This document shows, one piece after another, positions 23,941 through 36,655 of a DNA stretch of 64,000 bases. Made by a program: the position numbers and the translations under genes. Position 1 is the stretch's first letter; each line of letters starts with the position of its first letter. Under the pieces are notes generated by a model, which worked only from the letters and a program-made list of their open reading frames with translations, searched no databases and was not told the origin of the DNA. Origin of the DNA: Lamellibrachia satsuma (Eukaryota > Annelida > Polychaeta > Sabellida > Siboglinidae); the NCBI GenBank assembly GCA_033239005.1, contig BSQZ01000028.1, positions 3,577,001 through 3,641,000 of the forward strand. The letters run 5' to 3'.

Positions 23941-26900
23941 ATTTATGATAAATTTCATTACAATTATCACAAGAGTTCATGTGCGATAAATCACAAAATC
24001 AGTCTTTCATCACTTGCAAGTATCACAACAAAATCTCATGCAAAATCATTCACCAACTTAAACACATTAAGTGTACTCTTATCACACAAATTGCACGTCC
24101 ACAAAAAAATATTACATTAAGTGTCTACAGCCCATTTTGTTTCATGGTAATTAGTCTTATAGACACCTTCCTTAAATAGGCGACTGGACATTTTGAAAGG
24201 CTTGGTATCAAACCATTATTTTTTTCTGGGAAGTGGGTGAAAGGATTTAGTTATTGCGTGTTGTGAAACAAAATAAATCAAAGGTTAATAAATTATAGGA
24301 GGGAGGAGGACACATTGGCAACGAGCCTAAGTCAATAAACAAAGGCAGGTCCTTGAAACTTGTATTGATAACAATGGGGTGTTACCATGCTGAGCAACAG
24401 CTCAGAGGATTACACATATCAGTGCCCTGAGAAGAGAGCTGCATGTTTTGTTGTTGAGGTGGCTGATCATGATTAACTCAGTGCCTCGATGAGAAACTTT
24501 TCATGATTAACTCAGGAATCACTTGATATCATTCATTCGTAAATTTATAACGTATTAAATATAAACAAAAAATGTTCTTGCAGAATAACATATAAGATAT
24601 CGTGGGTGGGGGGAAGATGTCCCGGGCAGAAGATGCACTGCCACACTAGCACCCAGGATTCCCAAATCAGTTTCTATGCTCAATTATGTGTTCTCTAACT
24701 AGTGAACATTACAGTATTATAGGTTTCTCTTCATTTAACATCACATGTTAATTAGTTGACTCAGAAAAAAATTAAGTAAAATAACTGTAATAAATGCGTT
24801 CTTTTAGGATGTAGGATTATTAATAATTCTGTTTCCTGAAACCCATTTTGCCTCACACAGCTGCCAATGTCAAATGATTCCACCAGTAAGCACTGTACTA
24901 AAACTTAAAAGGGGTTTCCCGGGTAACATGTTTTACTGAGTAGGGACACTGATTTTCCATAAAAAAGGCAAATTCTGTTTTTAAAAAGTTTATTCTGTTT
25001 CAAGTGATGACTATTCTGTTTAAAAATGTCAGTAAATGATGTTTAAAATGAAAAATGTTATTTTAAAATGAAGAATTTTCGTATAAAAAAAAATTCTGTT
25101 TGAAATGCTCTTAAAAAGGCAATAATGTTCTCACAAAAGGTACATTTGTTTCAAAGTTACTTTTACTGTGAGAAACTTTCAAAAAGGGAATTGATTATAC
25201 ACCATCACAGACCTGATTTGGCAAAAAATTACCCCTTGTTTACATTTATTTCTGGTTTTAAAAAATGGCACACACACGTATATATATCAAAAAAGCTACA
25301 ACTTAAAATGCAAATTAAACACTTAAATATGATTATTTGATGCACTAGTGTTGTTCCGTTTAATCAATTTTGTTGATGATTGGTTGGTCCAGGCTTCCAA
25401 TCAATTAAATAATCACAATCTTCAGTGATAAATTATTTTTGATTAATAATTGTTTTATATATAAAAAAAAATTCATGCTGAATTTCGTTCACAATCCCAA
25501 GTTACCTTGAGATATACTTGTCATAGAACTTGCGTGCTGCAAACCTGGATAACTGAGGCTAGTTAGTGTCCAAAAAATTGGGTACTGTTGAAGATGCTGA
25601 CAAACATAATACTGATGAGAAGTTCCGTGATTGGTAAAAATTTTGCATATATGCCTAATATGACATCAATTAACTAATTTAATTCAGCGAATGATAATTG
25701 CAATTTTAAATATGCGTTATCGGACACAGAGCTCTTAGTTTGGTCCAGTTGCCATTTTGTTTTGCGATGGTTTAGTCTGTTCTACGTACTAGTTCAACTT
25801 CAAGTTTTTGTGTCAATATTTCGGCAAACTGCCTGCCAGTATTACTGAATTAGTTTATTATATTAGTTCAAAGTTAAAATTACTGCACAGGTTTTTTGGG
25901 GTGAATATTCAGCAAGTTGTGATGTGAATTTGCACTGCCAACGTGATTTTGTGTTGCCGCTACAGGCTCTGCCATGATAAATGAGTCGTGGGGATGAGCC
26001 CGCTTGAATCACCTTTTGGCTTTGTCTGGTAAAAATCATAAAAACTTAACATGTATGACTGCATTATTCTATTGGACATAGGGACATGCAGCCAGTCAGA
26101 TATTATCTGGTGGCGAGATGAAATTTGTTTTGTTTGAATCCAACAATGACCCTCTACAAAGTGATTAAATATAATCAATCATCGATCAGTTTGGCCAAAC
26201 TGATGATTAATTATGAATTATTTTCTTGGAACTGCTGTCATGTGAGTGATGTAACGGCAACAAACATGATCATATGATACCAGAGGGCAATTCAGCCTGA
26301 TGTCGAAATGAAGAAAGCTTTATTGAGCAAACTCAGGACTCCAAGATAAATCTATTAACTTTTATTTAACATCTCAAAGTGTTTAAATAACGCAGACATG
26401 TTTGAATAATATTCAAATAATGTCCTTTGGATACATCATGTCAATGCTTTTTGTAGCCTTTTAGATGTTGAATGCTGATATTTAGGTTGGATTATTATAA
26501 GTAAAGAAACAATCCTGCTGTCTAAGTGTTCCAATGATACATCTTTCAGAAGGAATGGTCATAAGAATCGTGCATTTTTAACTTATAACAAGAACAGCAT
26601 TACTACTACAAGTAGTACTGATGAATGAATCGTTTCTAGACTCGATACTATGAGGTCACGAAATGATTCACCAACTCCACTGTTCTTAGTGGTCGTTCTT
26701 CATGACAACCCTACACCGTCTACATGTCCTAATAAAAAAAGACTGAAATCGTTATAGCACGTAGTTTGTACCTTTAAAAATAAATGCCATATTGTAATAC
26801 AATACATCTTGCCCTGGCCTTGGAATACCTTTTAGGAGATATTGTAACTCGATACATCTCGGAATTCAGAGTGTTATCTGTCAATGTGTGACCATGCAGC

Positions 26901-27609
26901 AATACTATTGTGATGAGCCCCGTGTTTCTGAGATCACAGACAGTGTAAAGGTGAATATAACGGCTAAGAACTTGTTAGTGTCCCTCCATTTTGTTTCGCA
27001 AGCTGTTGCCAATCCAATAACGTCAATCAATGTTACTCAAATCGCACCAGACATCATCACAATGGAACGGTTAATGATACAATTTCGCAGAAGTACTTAC
27101 CAATTAGAGAAGGCCATGGTGCATATGTTGTCTACATACACTACTGTTTCAATGAGTTTCGTTAAACTCCGATGTTCAAGCTCCAAATGTCAAACCCAAC
27201 GAAGGTGTCTGAAGCTTCGACGGCACCAACCAAGTTGGGACAATAATTCCAAACTACATCTTTCCACCTTCGACCTGTATTTTGTACCAACCGTGACCAT
27301 TAACTATAGGTGTCTTCGGACACAAGCAACATCCAAAGATGGAAATCCATATCGCGTACGCTAATGCCAAAACAACGAAAAATACAATACTATTAAACCC
27401 AGAACAACCCTATTTACAAATGTGTATCGTGATCTGTATCATTGCGCGACCGGAAGTTGTAAAATCCCTTCGATTGACACTCAACTTTTAAAAAGAACAT
27501 CGGTCTAAAATAAATATATTATGATCATTAGAATTTCCACATTTGATTATGCCCATGACGAAAATCTGATATAACGTTTGCTTATATGGCCTGAAATCGC
27601 AGAAACGGC

Positions 27610-27840
27610 TGCGCTAGAAAGAATCACGTGACCATCTAGTTCACGAATGACATTGACCTTGCGTGCGGGAAATTCAAGCCGCGGCTGTCGACGTCATTCA
27701 TGGGAAATACCTGCGTGTTTATTTGCCTTCGGGACACGCCGGGTTGCGGAACACAGTCAGCCCAAAGGGAGAACTTCCTAGATATCACTGTAATAGGCCT
27801 ACGACGTGTGCGTACTGCGCGGAACAGCATATATAATGCT
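27610..27840. promoter_or_regulatory. CpG-dense segment with E-box and CRE-like site
   Basis: Noticeably richer in CG dinucleotides than its surroundings, with CACGTG at 27625-27630, a CRE-like GACGTCAT at 27691-27698 and a TATATAA near 27830. It could be a promoter, possibly of the minus-strand gene whose exons appear at 9401-11570, but no transcript start or first exon can be shown. Confidence 0.2.
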
Positions 27841-28228
27841 TTCATATAGTATGATACACATTTTTCTCGAGCTTCCTAAAATAAATTCTACGGTCTCTAC
27901 ATAAGGCTACTTTACAAATTAATAGCACATCGGTTAATTCGGGAAACAAAGTTTTTGATAATTAAAGTAACAATAACAAAATACGTTTTCTTATAATGAA
28001 ATTGTAATCAGGACATTCTGACACAACTTGATCATAAATAAACAGGAAATATGTCGATCACGATAAAGTTGTAACATAAGTAGGCCTATATTATAAAACT
28101 TCACTGTCACTGTTGTAGGCTATGCTAGCCTAAACGGTAATATAGGCCTTAAACGTCTACGTCATGGAATATACATTATTCAATACGTAGTGATATCACG
28201 AAACTGCTAGTATGCGTAATTCATGACC

Positions 28229-28402
28229 AGACTGACCGTCTAGTTCGCCTGCTGCGTCTAACTTTACTTTATAAATGTTTCGTCTCAGACTGACCGTCTA
28301 GTTCGCCTGTTGCGTCTAACTTTACTTTAGAAATGTTTCGTCTCAGACTGACCGTCTAGTTCGCCTGCTGCGTCTAACTTTACTTTATAAATGTTTCGTC
28401 TC
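28229..28402. repeat. 58-bp tandem repeat, 3 copies
   Basis: Three near-identical 58-bp units starting AGACTGACCGTCTAGTTCGC; copy 2 differs at a couple of bases. Confidence 0.95.
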
Positions 28403-28854
28403 TGCTAAAGGCATATGCATCACACGATGTAGGCCTTATATGGCCTGCGTAATGTGGTGCACATCGTCCAACACACAAAACAGAAAAAGGACCATAGCCT
28501 GTTATTATTAAAACGTTGCATTATTCTCTCTAATCGTGCACATTGTCGATCGGAATGCGCACAAAAAACGCTCTTGTGACAATACATCGCATAGGAGTCT
28601 ATGGTTGGACTATGCAACCAAGCGCAAAAAGATGTCTGAAAAATGCAAAAAAAGGTTGGTAATTACACGTTTAGTGTATGCTGATTTATGGACAGTAAAT
28701 GGTTACGCTGAAATAACTTTTTCCTATGTCAACATTTAGTTAAACTCCGTCTTCAACTGATTTGTCTATCGCAAATCCGATTCGTTGATGTCCAAATTTG
28801 TAGGCCTTTTTTCAAAGCATCGAAATAATTGACTTAGTTGACATACAGGACATG

Positions 28855-29505
28855 GGAACTTGGATGTAAACTATAAAATGGGAGATACTGTTCTGGGTAC
28901 TACTGTAAAAGAAAAAGATTAAGGAGTTACAATAACCGCTGATATGAAAGTTTCAGAGCAGTGTGGTATTACAGCTTCAAAGAGAAATCAAATTCTTGGG
29001 TTGATTAGGGGAAACATAACATACAAGGAAAAAAGCTAATTATACATCTGTATAAAGCAATAGTTAGACCTCATTTAGAATACTGTATACAAGCGTGGAG
29101 ACCATATCGTAAGAAGGATATAGATAAGCTTGAACACATACAGAGGAGAGCAACTAAAGTTATTCCAGAACTGAGAGACCTTAGTTATGAAGAACGCCTG
29201 AAAGAGTGTAGTTTAGAGACACGGAGGTTAAGAGGAGATCAGATTGAAGCTTTTAGGATATTGAATGGTTATGAAAATATTGATAGAAATATGTTTTTCT
29301 CACTCAAGAAAGATAGCAGAACTAGAGGACAGACATGAGATAAAATTAGTAAAGGATCAGTGTAGATTGGATATCAGGAAGTACTCGTTCTCACAGAGGA
29401 CAATACATTAATGGAACAAATTGTCTACGGATTGTATAACTGCTAGCAGCGTGACTATGTTTAAAAACAAGGTTGACACATATCTCAGGAGGGCGGGTTA
29501 CACAT
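28855..29505 (+). pseudogene. LINE (CR1/jockey-type) ORF2 C-terminal fragment
   Basis: Conceptual translation with frame changes gives the conserved end of a non-LTR reverse transcriptase: LYKAIVRPHLEYCIQAW, then KLEHIQRRATK, then LSYEERL, and near the end SFSQRTIH followed by WN-L. These match the thumb/C-terminal region of CR1/jockey-clade ORF2. In-frame stops and at least two frameshifts make it dead; the catalytic core is absent (5' truncation, usual for LINEs). Confidence 0.8.
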
Positions 29506-29589
29506 AGATGAACACAGGTGGACTCTCGATAAACCAATGGCTTCCTTGACAACTTGCCATCTGGGCCTTTGGCTTGGATGGCAAATCTT

Positions 29590-29760
29590 GTTAAATCTTG
29601 TTAAATTAATGTTTGACCAAACCTTAAGCAATTTAATCGTTTGTCTGATGATTTCACACAAAAAAACTACACACAAAAGTTACACAAACGAGCCAGCATG
29701 TTGCAGTGGATAGATGTTTCGTAAAATTAATCTGCAATGAGACCAGCAAAAAATCGACTT
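29590..29760 (-). repeat. Dispersed repeat family 1, copy B (inverted)
   Basis: On the minus strand it carries CTGGTCTCATT, ATCCACTGCAACATG, GCTCGTTTGTG and GAAATCATCAGACAAACGA, in the same order as the other three copies. Confidence 0.65.
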
Positions 29761-29954
29761 TTAAGTGAATTGAGGAGGGACCTTTAAGTGAATTGAGGAG
29801 GGACCTTTAAGTGAATTGAGGAGGGACCTTTAAGTGAATTGAGGAGGGACCTTTAAGTGAATAGGGGAGGGATCTTTAAGTGAATTGAGCAGGGACCTTT
29901 AAGTGAATAGGGGAGGGACCTTTAAGTGAATTGAAGAAGGACATTTAAGTGAAT
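29761..29954. repeat. 23-bp minisatellite, about 8-9 copies
   Basis: Unit TTTAAGTGAATTGAGGAGGG plus ACC; later copies have AATAGGGG in place of AATTGAGG. Confidence 0.93.
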
Positions 29955-31134
29955 GCTCGTAATTAATATTATTTGTTAACGCAACAACTGACTAATACAC
30001 GTTTCGATAGGTCGAGGTGCCATGTGTAGGGTAACATGGGGCAATACGGCCACTCGAGGTAAGACAGCCCCATCACGTACGCAAAATATAAAACTCTGAA
30101 CGTCTCCAAATCTGGTGCAAAATGAAGCTAACTTCTACCTGATACCCACCCGAAAATTCAGCAACACGAGACAGGCGTAATTAAATCAGTGTGTTTTTTT
30201 AATTTTATATGCACTGATCTAACATTTTGCCAATAGTAAAATGGTGAAACTCACTATATAACGATGTGAATCATGGGCTTAATTGGTGACATGGTAATCA
30301 GTTGGCAGGTCAAACGATACAAAATGGGCAATATTATGTTGTGTTTTGTAGACATCGTGTGAATACACACGTGTCTGTGGGGCAAGACAGTCCCTGTGTC
30401 TTATCCTACACGCACATGGCCACAATGTATCAAATGTATTACACATGACCAATTATGTTTAATAAATTTAATATAATATGAACATTGCATAATTTACGTT
30501 CTGCTAGCATGTAGACTGTCGTTATGGTGGAATATTACTAAGCCAATATTATACGTAGGGGAGACCGTACATGTAGGGGAGACCGAGGCTAGTTATTACA
30601 ATTTTCAGTTAAAGTCACATTTTATGAAAAGTATATTAGATACATCATTTCTGTCAACGTATACATTAAATGTATTGTTCGTGTTAATACAATGTACCAT
30701 TCCAAGGACATTCCATGGCATAGTTAGGTAGATATTTGAAATTTCCCAGACGCAGTCGACTGTAACAACTAGCCCCGTAAGCGGGGCAAGTTGTCACATC
30801 ATGCGGGGCACATTGTTACAGCAAAGAACGTGTGGTTCACAAAGCAAGTGTCTCTCGTACATGTTACTGCTATTACATTAACTGGATTAGACACAATTAT
30901 ACATCTTATACACATTGTGCACAACAATGTAGGTGTTCACAGCTTCATATATTAAACTTTTCATTTGTAGTTACCAAAGGGGACACATTCCCCGGATTCT
31001 TACATAGCAAACAATTGTGAATGGAATATAAATTATTGAATAGAATATGAAATAGTGAATGACAATATATTTGTAATGCGACTTCAAATAGAATATACTT
31101 AAAATGATCGCCATCCAAGGCAAAATACAAAACA

Positions 31135-31250
31135 ATAGATGGTAAGTGGACAAGGTAGCCATTGCATGGCTTATTGAGAATCCAACAGGTTTTTCATTTA
31201 TGTGTAACCCGTCCTTCTGAGACATTTGTAATTTTTTTTAAACATATTCA
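31135..31250 (+). repeat. Dispersed repeat family 4, copy A
   Basis: Matches 58665-58765 in order of blocks (GGTAAGTGGACAAGGTAGCC, ATTTATGTGTAACCCG, AAACATATTCACACT). Confidence 0.6.
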
Positions 31251-31367
31251 CACTGCTAACAGTTACATTACTGGTTACAAACCAGTACCCCAGGATTCAC
31301 ACGTGAAACAAAGCGTCTACACGTCGTGATTAAATAAGTTTGCTTCTTTTAGTCATTGTCAGCACAT

Positions 31368-31645
31368 AACTCGCTGACTGAGCCATCGGCGCGAGCCGCA
31401 TGAGCGTCGTTACAGTTGTAACAACTCGCTGACTGAGCCATCGGTGCGAGCCGCATGATCGTCGTTACAGTTGTAACAACTCGCTGACTGAGCCATCGAT
31501 GCGAGCCGCATGAGTGTCGTTACAGTTGTAACAACTCGCTGACTGAGCCATCGGTGCGAGCCGCATGAGCGTCGTTACAGTTGTAATAACTCGCTGACTG
31601 AGCGATCGGTGCTTGCCGCATGAGCGTCGTTACAGTTGTAACAAC
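31368..31645. repeat. 55-bp minisatellite, 5 copies
   Basis: Each unit holds AACTCGCTGACTGAGCC and the palindrome GTTACAGTTGTAAC. It lies inside the TAGGGTAAC-ended element near its right end. Confidence 0.94.
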
Positions 31646-32136
31646 TTGCCCCAAAACAATTCCACAATGAACACATTAAAGACAGTAGTAGTAGTAGTTG
31701 AGTTATGTACCATTTGAAAATGTTCCTTTGGGGGCTGCGCTGCCCCAGGTTACCCTACTGTTGTAGGGTAGGGTGCGGCAAGGAGCCCCGTGGGTTAAGG
31801 CGCCCCTTGGTATTCTCAACATTACACGCGCTTGCTGTCTGTCTCTGGTGACTGAGGATGAATGCAATGCTGCTAACATGTAACTATATATTGCTCAAAA
31901 GCACATGCATTTGAAATGCGCTGCCAGGAGGAGGACACTTGCATTTAACGTTTGCCTGCATGGTTGATGTAAAAACGTCTATTTGCAATGTTGTGCTGAA
32001 ACACTCAGATCACTTTTAACATCATGCAACCTTTTTATATTCATCGTTAGTTTATACAGGTCCATTTATTGTTACAAAACATAGGTGCTAATTAGTATTA
32101 GCCCGGGTATTAAGATATATCTACATCACGCCTACT

Positions 32137-32185
32137 GGGGCAAGACGCCCCTTATTGTGCGGGGCAAGACGCCCCCCGACTTGGT
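32137..32185. repeat. Tandem GGGGCAAGACGCCCC hairpin motifs
   Basis: Two near-palindromic 15-mers about 25 bp apart, related to the GGGGCAAG motifs at 30036-31640. Confidence 0.75.
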
Positions 32186-33000
32186 CAATTTATAGGCGTG
32201 ATTGGGTAGTTGGAAATGTTTTACGTTGATAAAAGCTACGTGTTTTGAAATGTACGTTCTGTCATTTAGTATAGATGGTACGTGAACATTCGGAGTACAC
32301 CGTATTACTTAATTAATAAGTGCGTATTGCTCTATACGCATTATAAGATAAGATAAGATAACATTCATTGCCATGTGTAGTCATTGCAGTAATACAATAA
32401 AAACATAGGAACGTATAACAATGTTGGGTCGTACTATAACGTATATATGACAATACACTCACGTGCAGCAAACGGTATGAAAACAAACTAAACAGCATGC
32501 ACTCTTAAGAATAAAATCTTGACCTTGACTATGTTGGCACTTAACAATTTCACTTCGTGTTTCCTGTTATATCACATAAATCAGTCCAATATAAAGCGAA
32601 AGACATACTTATCACTGTCAAGAAAAAATATGATTTAGGATAAAAAATAAATAAATAACTTGGTAGAAAATATATAAAATAAATAAATGCGGTATACTCA
32701 GTGAAATACAAGTCGGAATGTGGTATTTGTGTGTACTGCAGATGGGAAAAAATGTTCACGTCTGTTTTGATAGGGCTTGGACGGCTACAGGATAAAAACT
32801 GCTGCTGAACCTGCTGGTCCTAGTTTTGATGGACCTGAACCAGTGACTAGATGGAAGGGGCTCGAATAAATCATGGGCAGGATGGGATGGGTCCTGAGAG
32901 ATGAGACCGGCTCTTCTTAACAGGCGCTGCTGATCCTCGGTTACACCGTAAACACACATCAATTAAGTTTCTATTGTTTCCTGATAAACTGGAATTCATT

Positions 33001-33050
33001 TCACACACGCACGCACGCACACACGCACGCACGCACGCACGCACACACAC
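33001..33050. repeat. (CACG/CACA)n microsatellite
   Basis: Alternating purine-pyrimidine tract of ACGC and ACAC units. Confidence 0.95.
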
Positions 33051-33109
33051 AAGTTGAACTCGTTGATCTTGAGCCAGCAAACGGGAGGGAGAAGCTAAAG
33101 GGAAGTCAC

Positions 33110-33350
33110 TGACGGCTAAACGAGGGACACAGAACGGAACCAAGGACGGCTAAACGAGGGACACAGAACGGAACCAAGGACGGCTAAACGAGGGACACAG
33201 AACGGAACCAAGGACGGCTAAACGAGGGACACAGAACGGAACCAAGGACGGCTAAACGAGGGACACAGAACGGAACCTAGGACGGCTAAACGAGGGACAC
33301 AGAACGGAACCAAGGACGGCTAAACGAGGGACACAGAACGGAACCAAGGA
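33110..33350. repeat. 34-bp minisatellite, about 7 copies
   Basis: Near-identical units, each with GGCTAAACGAGGGACACAG. Not coding. Confidence 0.95.
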
Positions 33351-33382
33351 CGCAGTGAATAAGCCAAAGAGAAGAGGCGTGA

Positions 33383-34050
33383 TTGTTTCGGGTGGGCGCC
33401 TCTCCGACATGTGACTGTTTCGGGTGGGCGCCTCTCCGACATGTGACTGTTTCGGGTGGGCGCCTCTCCGACATGTGACTGTTTCGGGTGGGCGCCTCTC
33501 CGACATGTGACTGTTTCGGGTGGGCGCCTCTCCGACATGTGACTGTTTCGGGTGGGCGCCTCTCCGACATGTGACTGTTTCGGGTGGGCGCCTCTCCGAC
33601 ATGTAAATGTTTCGGGTGGGCGCCTCTCCGACATGTGAATGTTTCGGGTTGGCGCCTCACCGACATATGAATGTTTCGGGAGGGCGCCTCTCCGACAGGT
33701 GACTGTTTCGGGTGGGCGCCTCTCCGACATGTGACTGTTTCGGGTGGGCGTCTCTCCGACATGTGAATGTTTCGGATGGGCGCCTCTCCGACATGTCAAT
33801 GTTTCGGGTGGGCGCCTCTCCGACATGTGACTGTTTCGGGTGGGCGCCTCTCCGACATGTGAATGTTTCGGATGGGCGCCTCTCCGACATGTGAATGTTT
33901 CGGATGGGCGCCTCTCCGACATGTGAATGTTTCGGATGGGCGCCTCTCCGACATGTGAATGTTTCGGGTGGGCGCCTCTCCGACATGTGAATGTTTCGAG
34001 TGGGCGCCCCTCCGGCATGTGAATGCTTCGGATGGACGCCCCTCCGGGTT
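33383..34050. repeat. 32-bp CpG-containing minisatellite, about 20 copies
   Basis: The unit holds GTTTCGGGTGGGCGCCTCTC and CGACATGTGACT, with three to four CpGs each. Copies 1-7 read GTGACTG, later ones mostly GTGAATG with GGATGGGC variants, showing blockwise spread of variants. All minus-strand frames stay open, giving misleading ORFs of up to 232 codons. Confidence 0.95.
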
Positions 34051-34162
34051 TTTTGTTCCGAGCCTTTGGTGTACATACGCCGCCTTTGGGCGCAATGAGC
34101 GGGACAGGCGGATCAAGTTGGAATGACTTTTACAAAGATCACAACACAGTTTGTTTATGTTA

Positions 34163-34187
34163 ACCCCCCAACCCCCTCCCACCCCGA
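34163..34187 (-). other. C-rich tract (G-quadruplex-capable on minus)
   Basis: C runs of 6, 5, 3 and 4 with 1-2 base loops, between the 32-bp and 31-bp arrays. Confidence 0.45.
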
Positions 34188-34242
34188 GTACCTCGGTATG
34201 CTGTTTTTTTTTACTTTTTAAATCATTGAGTACAGTATCGGA

Positions 34243-34635
34243 TTAACCATGGCACGAGTGATTGCCCCCACAGACTAACCATGACACGAGTGATTCCCCA
34301 CAGACTAACCATGGCACGAGTCATGCCCCCACAGACTAACCATGACACGAGTGATGCCCCCACAGACTAACCATGGCACGAGTGATGCCCCCACAGACTA
34401 ACCATGGCACGAGTGATGCCCCCCACAGACTAACCATGGCACGAATGATGCCCCACAGATTAACCATGGCACTAGTGATGCCCCCACAGACTAACAATGG
34501 CACGAGTGATGCCCCACAGACTAATCATGGTACGAGTGATGCCCCCACAGACTAACCATGGCACGAGTCATGCCCCCACAGACTAACCATGGCACGAGTC
34601 ATGCCCCCACAGACTAACCATGGCACGAGTCATGC
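34243..34635. repeat. 31-bp minisatellite, about 13 copies
   Basis: Unit ACTAACCATGGCACGAGT plus GATGCCCCCACAG, with small indels in the C run. Confidence 0.95.
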
Positions 34636-34709
34636 GCCCACAAAAAGGAGCCCCACAAAATTAATAAAAATCCATCTGAATAGCCGCTTAGTCTTTCTTC
34701 GTTTCCCTT

Positions 34710-35189
34710 GAATCGGACTCCAATCTTTGTTCAACTTACGTCGTATCCTCCCCGTGAGTGTGATACCGCCTCGTAGTGATGTAGGACAGGGTGAAGAGAT
34801 CGACAGAAAATAGGAACTTGAAGTTTGTAACATAACTAAATGTGGCGCCCCACACAATTAGCGCGCCTTACTGTGTGGGTGTACGGTTTCGCATACATCT
34901 GACTTTGATGATTAGTGACTGTAGAGAGGGGGGGAGGGAGGGAGGGAGGGAGGGAGGGAGGGAGGGAGGGAGGGAGGGAGGGACAAAGAGAGAGGGAGAG
35001 AGAGAGAGGGTGATAGAGGGAGAGGGAGAGAGAGAGAGAGGGGGTGGGATAGGGTGAGAGAGGGAGAGAGAGAGGGAGCGAGAGAGAGAGAGAGAGAGGG
35101 GTGAGAGAGGGATAGAGGGAGAGAGAAAGGAGAGAGAGAGAGAGAGAGGGAGAAAAGGAGAGACGGACGGAGGGAGAGAGGTAGAGTGG

Positions 35190-35237
<48 letters not shown>

Positions 35238-35371
35238 GATGGATGATGGAGATGGAGAGAGGGAGAGAGAGAGAGGGAGGGAGAGAGGGAGAGAAGGAGA
35301 GAGGGAGAGAGAGAGAGAGGGAGAGAAGGAGAGAGGGAAAGAGAGAGAGAGAGAGAGAGAGATAGAGAGAG

Positions 35372-35418
<47 letters not shown>

Positions 35419-35428
35419 GAGAGAGAGA

Positions 35429-35473
<45 letters not shown>

Positions 35474-35501
35474 GGAGAGAGAGGGGGGAGAGAGAGAGGA
35501 T
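34710..35501. repeat. 792-bp tandem duplication, copy 1
   Basis: About 210 bp of unique sequence (34710-34920) followed by a purine-only array. The unique part recurs at 35502-35712 at an offset of exactly 792 bp at both of its edges, with one base change noted (TCGTATCC versus TCGTGTCC). Confidence 0.93.
34923..35500 (+). repeat. Polypurine (GGGA/GA)n tract, first
   Basis: Starts with GGGA/GGAG repeats and becomes mostly GA. The strand is almost entirely A and G for over 550 bases, producing fake Ser/Leu-rich ORFs on the minus strand. Confidence 0.96.
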
Positions 35502-36123
35502 GAATCGGACTCCAATCTTTGTTCAACTTACGTCGTGTCCTCCCCGTGAGTGTGATACCGCCTCGTAGTGATGTAGGACAGGGTGAAGAGATCGACAGAA
35601 AATAGGAACTTGAAGTTTGTAACATAACTAAATGTGGCGCCCCACACAATTAGCGCGCCTTACTGTGTGGGTGTACGGTTTCGCATACATCTGACTTTGA
35701 TGATTAGTGACTGTAGAGAGGGGGAGGGAGGGAGGAGGGAGGGAGGGAGGGAGGGAGGGAGGGAGGGAGGGACAAAGAGAGAGGGAGAGAGAGAGAGGGT
35801 GATAGAGGGAGAGGGAGAGAGAGAGAGAGGGGGTGGGATAGGGTGAGAGAGGGAGAGAGAGAGAGGGAGCGAGAGAGAGAGAGAGGGGTGAGAGAGGGAT
35901 AGAGGGAGAGAGAAAGGAGAGAGAGAGAGAGGGAGAAAGAGGAGAGACGGACGGAGGGAGAGAGGTAGAGTGGGGAGAGAGAGAGAGAAAGAGAGAGAGA
36001 GAGGGTGATGGATGATGGAGATGGAGAGAGGGAGAGAGAGAGAGGGAGGGAGAGAGGGAGAGAAGGAGAGAGGGAAAGAGAGAGAGAGGGAGAGAGATAT
36101 AGAGAGAGACGGAGAGAGAGACG

Positions 36124-36178
<55 letters not shown>

Positions 36179-36463
36179 GGAGAGAGAGGGGGGAGAGAGA
36201 GAGGATGAGAGAGAGAGAGAAAGAGGGGGGAGAGGGAGATAGAGAGAGCGAGAGATAGATAGAGAGAGAGAGGGAGAGATAGAGAGAGAGGGAGAAAGGG
36301 AAAAAGGGAGAGAGGGAATGAGAGGGAAAGAGAGGGAGATGGGAGAGAGGGAGAGAGAGATGGAGAAATAGAGAGAGAGGGAGAAAGGGAAAGAGGGAGA
36401 GAGAGGGAGAGAGAGTGAGAGATAGAGAGAGAGAGAGAGAGGGAAAGAGGGAGAGAGAGAGGG

Positions 36464-36557
<94 letters not shown>

Positions 36558-36614
36558 GTGGTAGAGACAGAGAGATAGAGAGAGAGGGGGAGAGACAGAG
36601 AGATAGAGAGAGAG

Positions 36615-36648
<34 letters not shown>

Positions 36649-36655
36649 GAGGAGG
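35502..36655. repeat. 792-bp duplication, copy 2, with extended purine tract
   Basis: Repeats the unique 210 bp, then about 940 bp of GA-rich sequence. The landmark GGTGATGGATGATGGAG occurs in both copies (35234 and 36003), offset by about 769 rather than 792, showing indels within the purine array. Confidence 0.92.
36467..36528. repeat. (AT)n microsatellite inside the purine tract
   Basis: About 30 uninterrupted AT dinucleotides, self-complementary, with GA-rich sequence on both sides. Confidence 0.97.

Larger units (their letters stand above)
30026..31757. mobile_element. Candidate DNA transposon with TAGGGTAAC termini
   Basis: The left end TAGGGTAACATGGGGCA and the reverse complement of the right end TAGGGTAACCTGGGGCA differ at one base of 17. 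GGGGCAAG/CTTGCCCC motifs recur inside (about 30378, 30774-30820, 31640). A hairpin at 30765-30800 pairs 13 of 15 bases. No transposase frame and no convincing target duplication were found. A second cluster of related motifs (31770-32190) adjoins it. Confidence 0.5.

Noticed and set aside
26888..27364. 158-codon plus-strand ORF
   Set aside because: No domain, repeat or splice context recognised; composition like surrounding noncoding sequence.
33252..34182. Overlapping minus-strand ORFs up to 232 codons (MSERRPPET repeats)
   Set aside because: Product of the 32-bp minisatellite; open in every frame, with no conserved domain.
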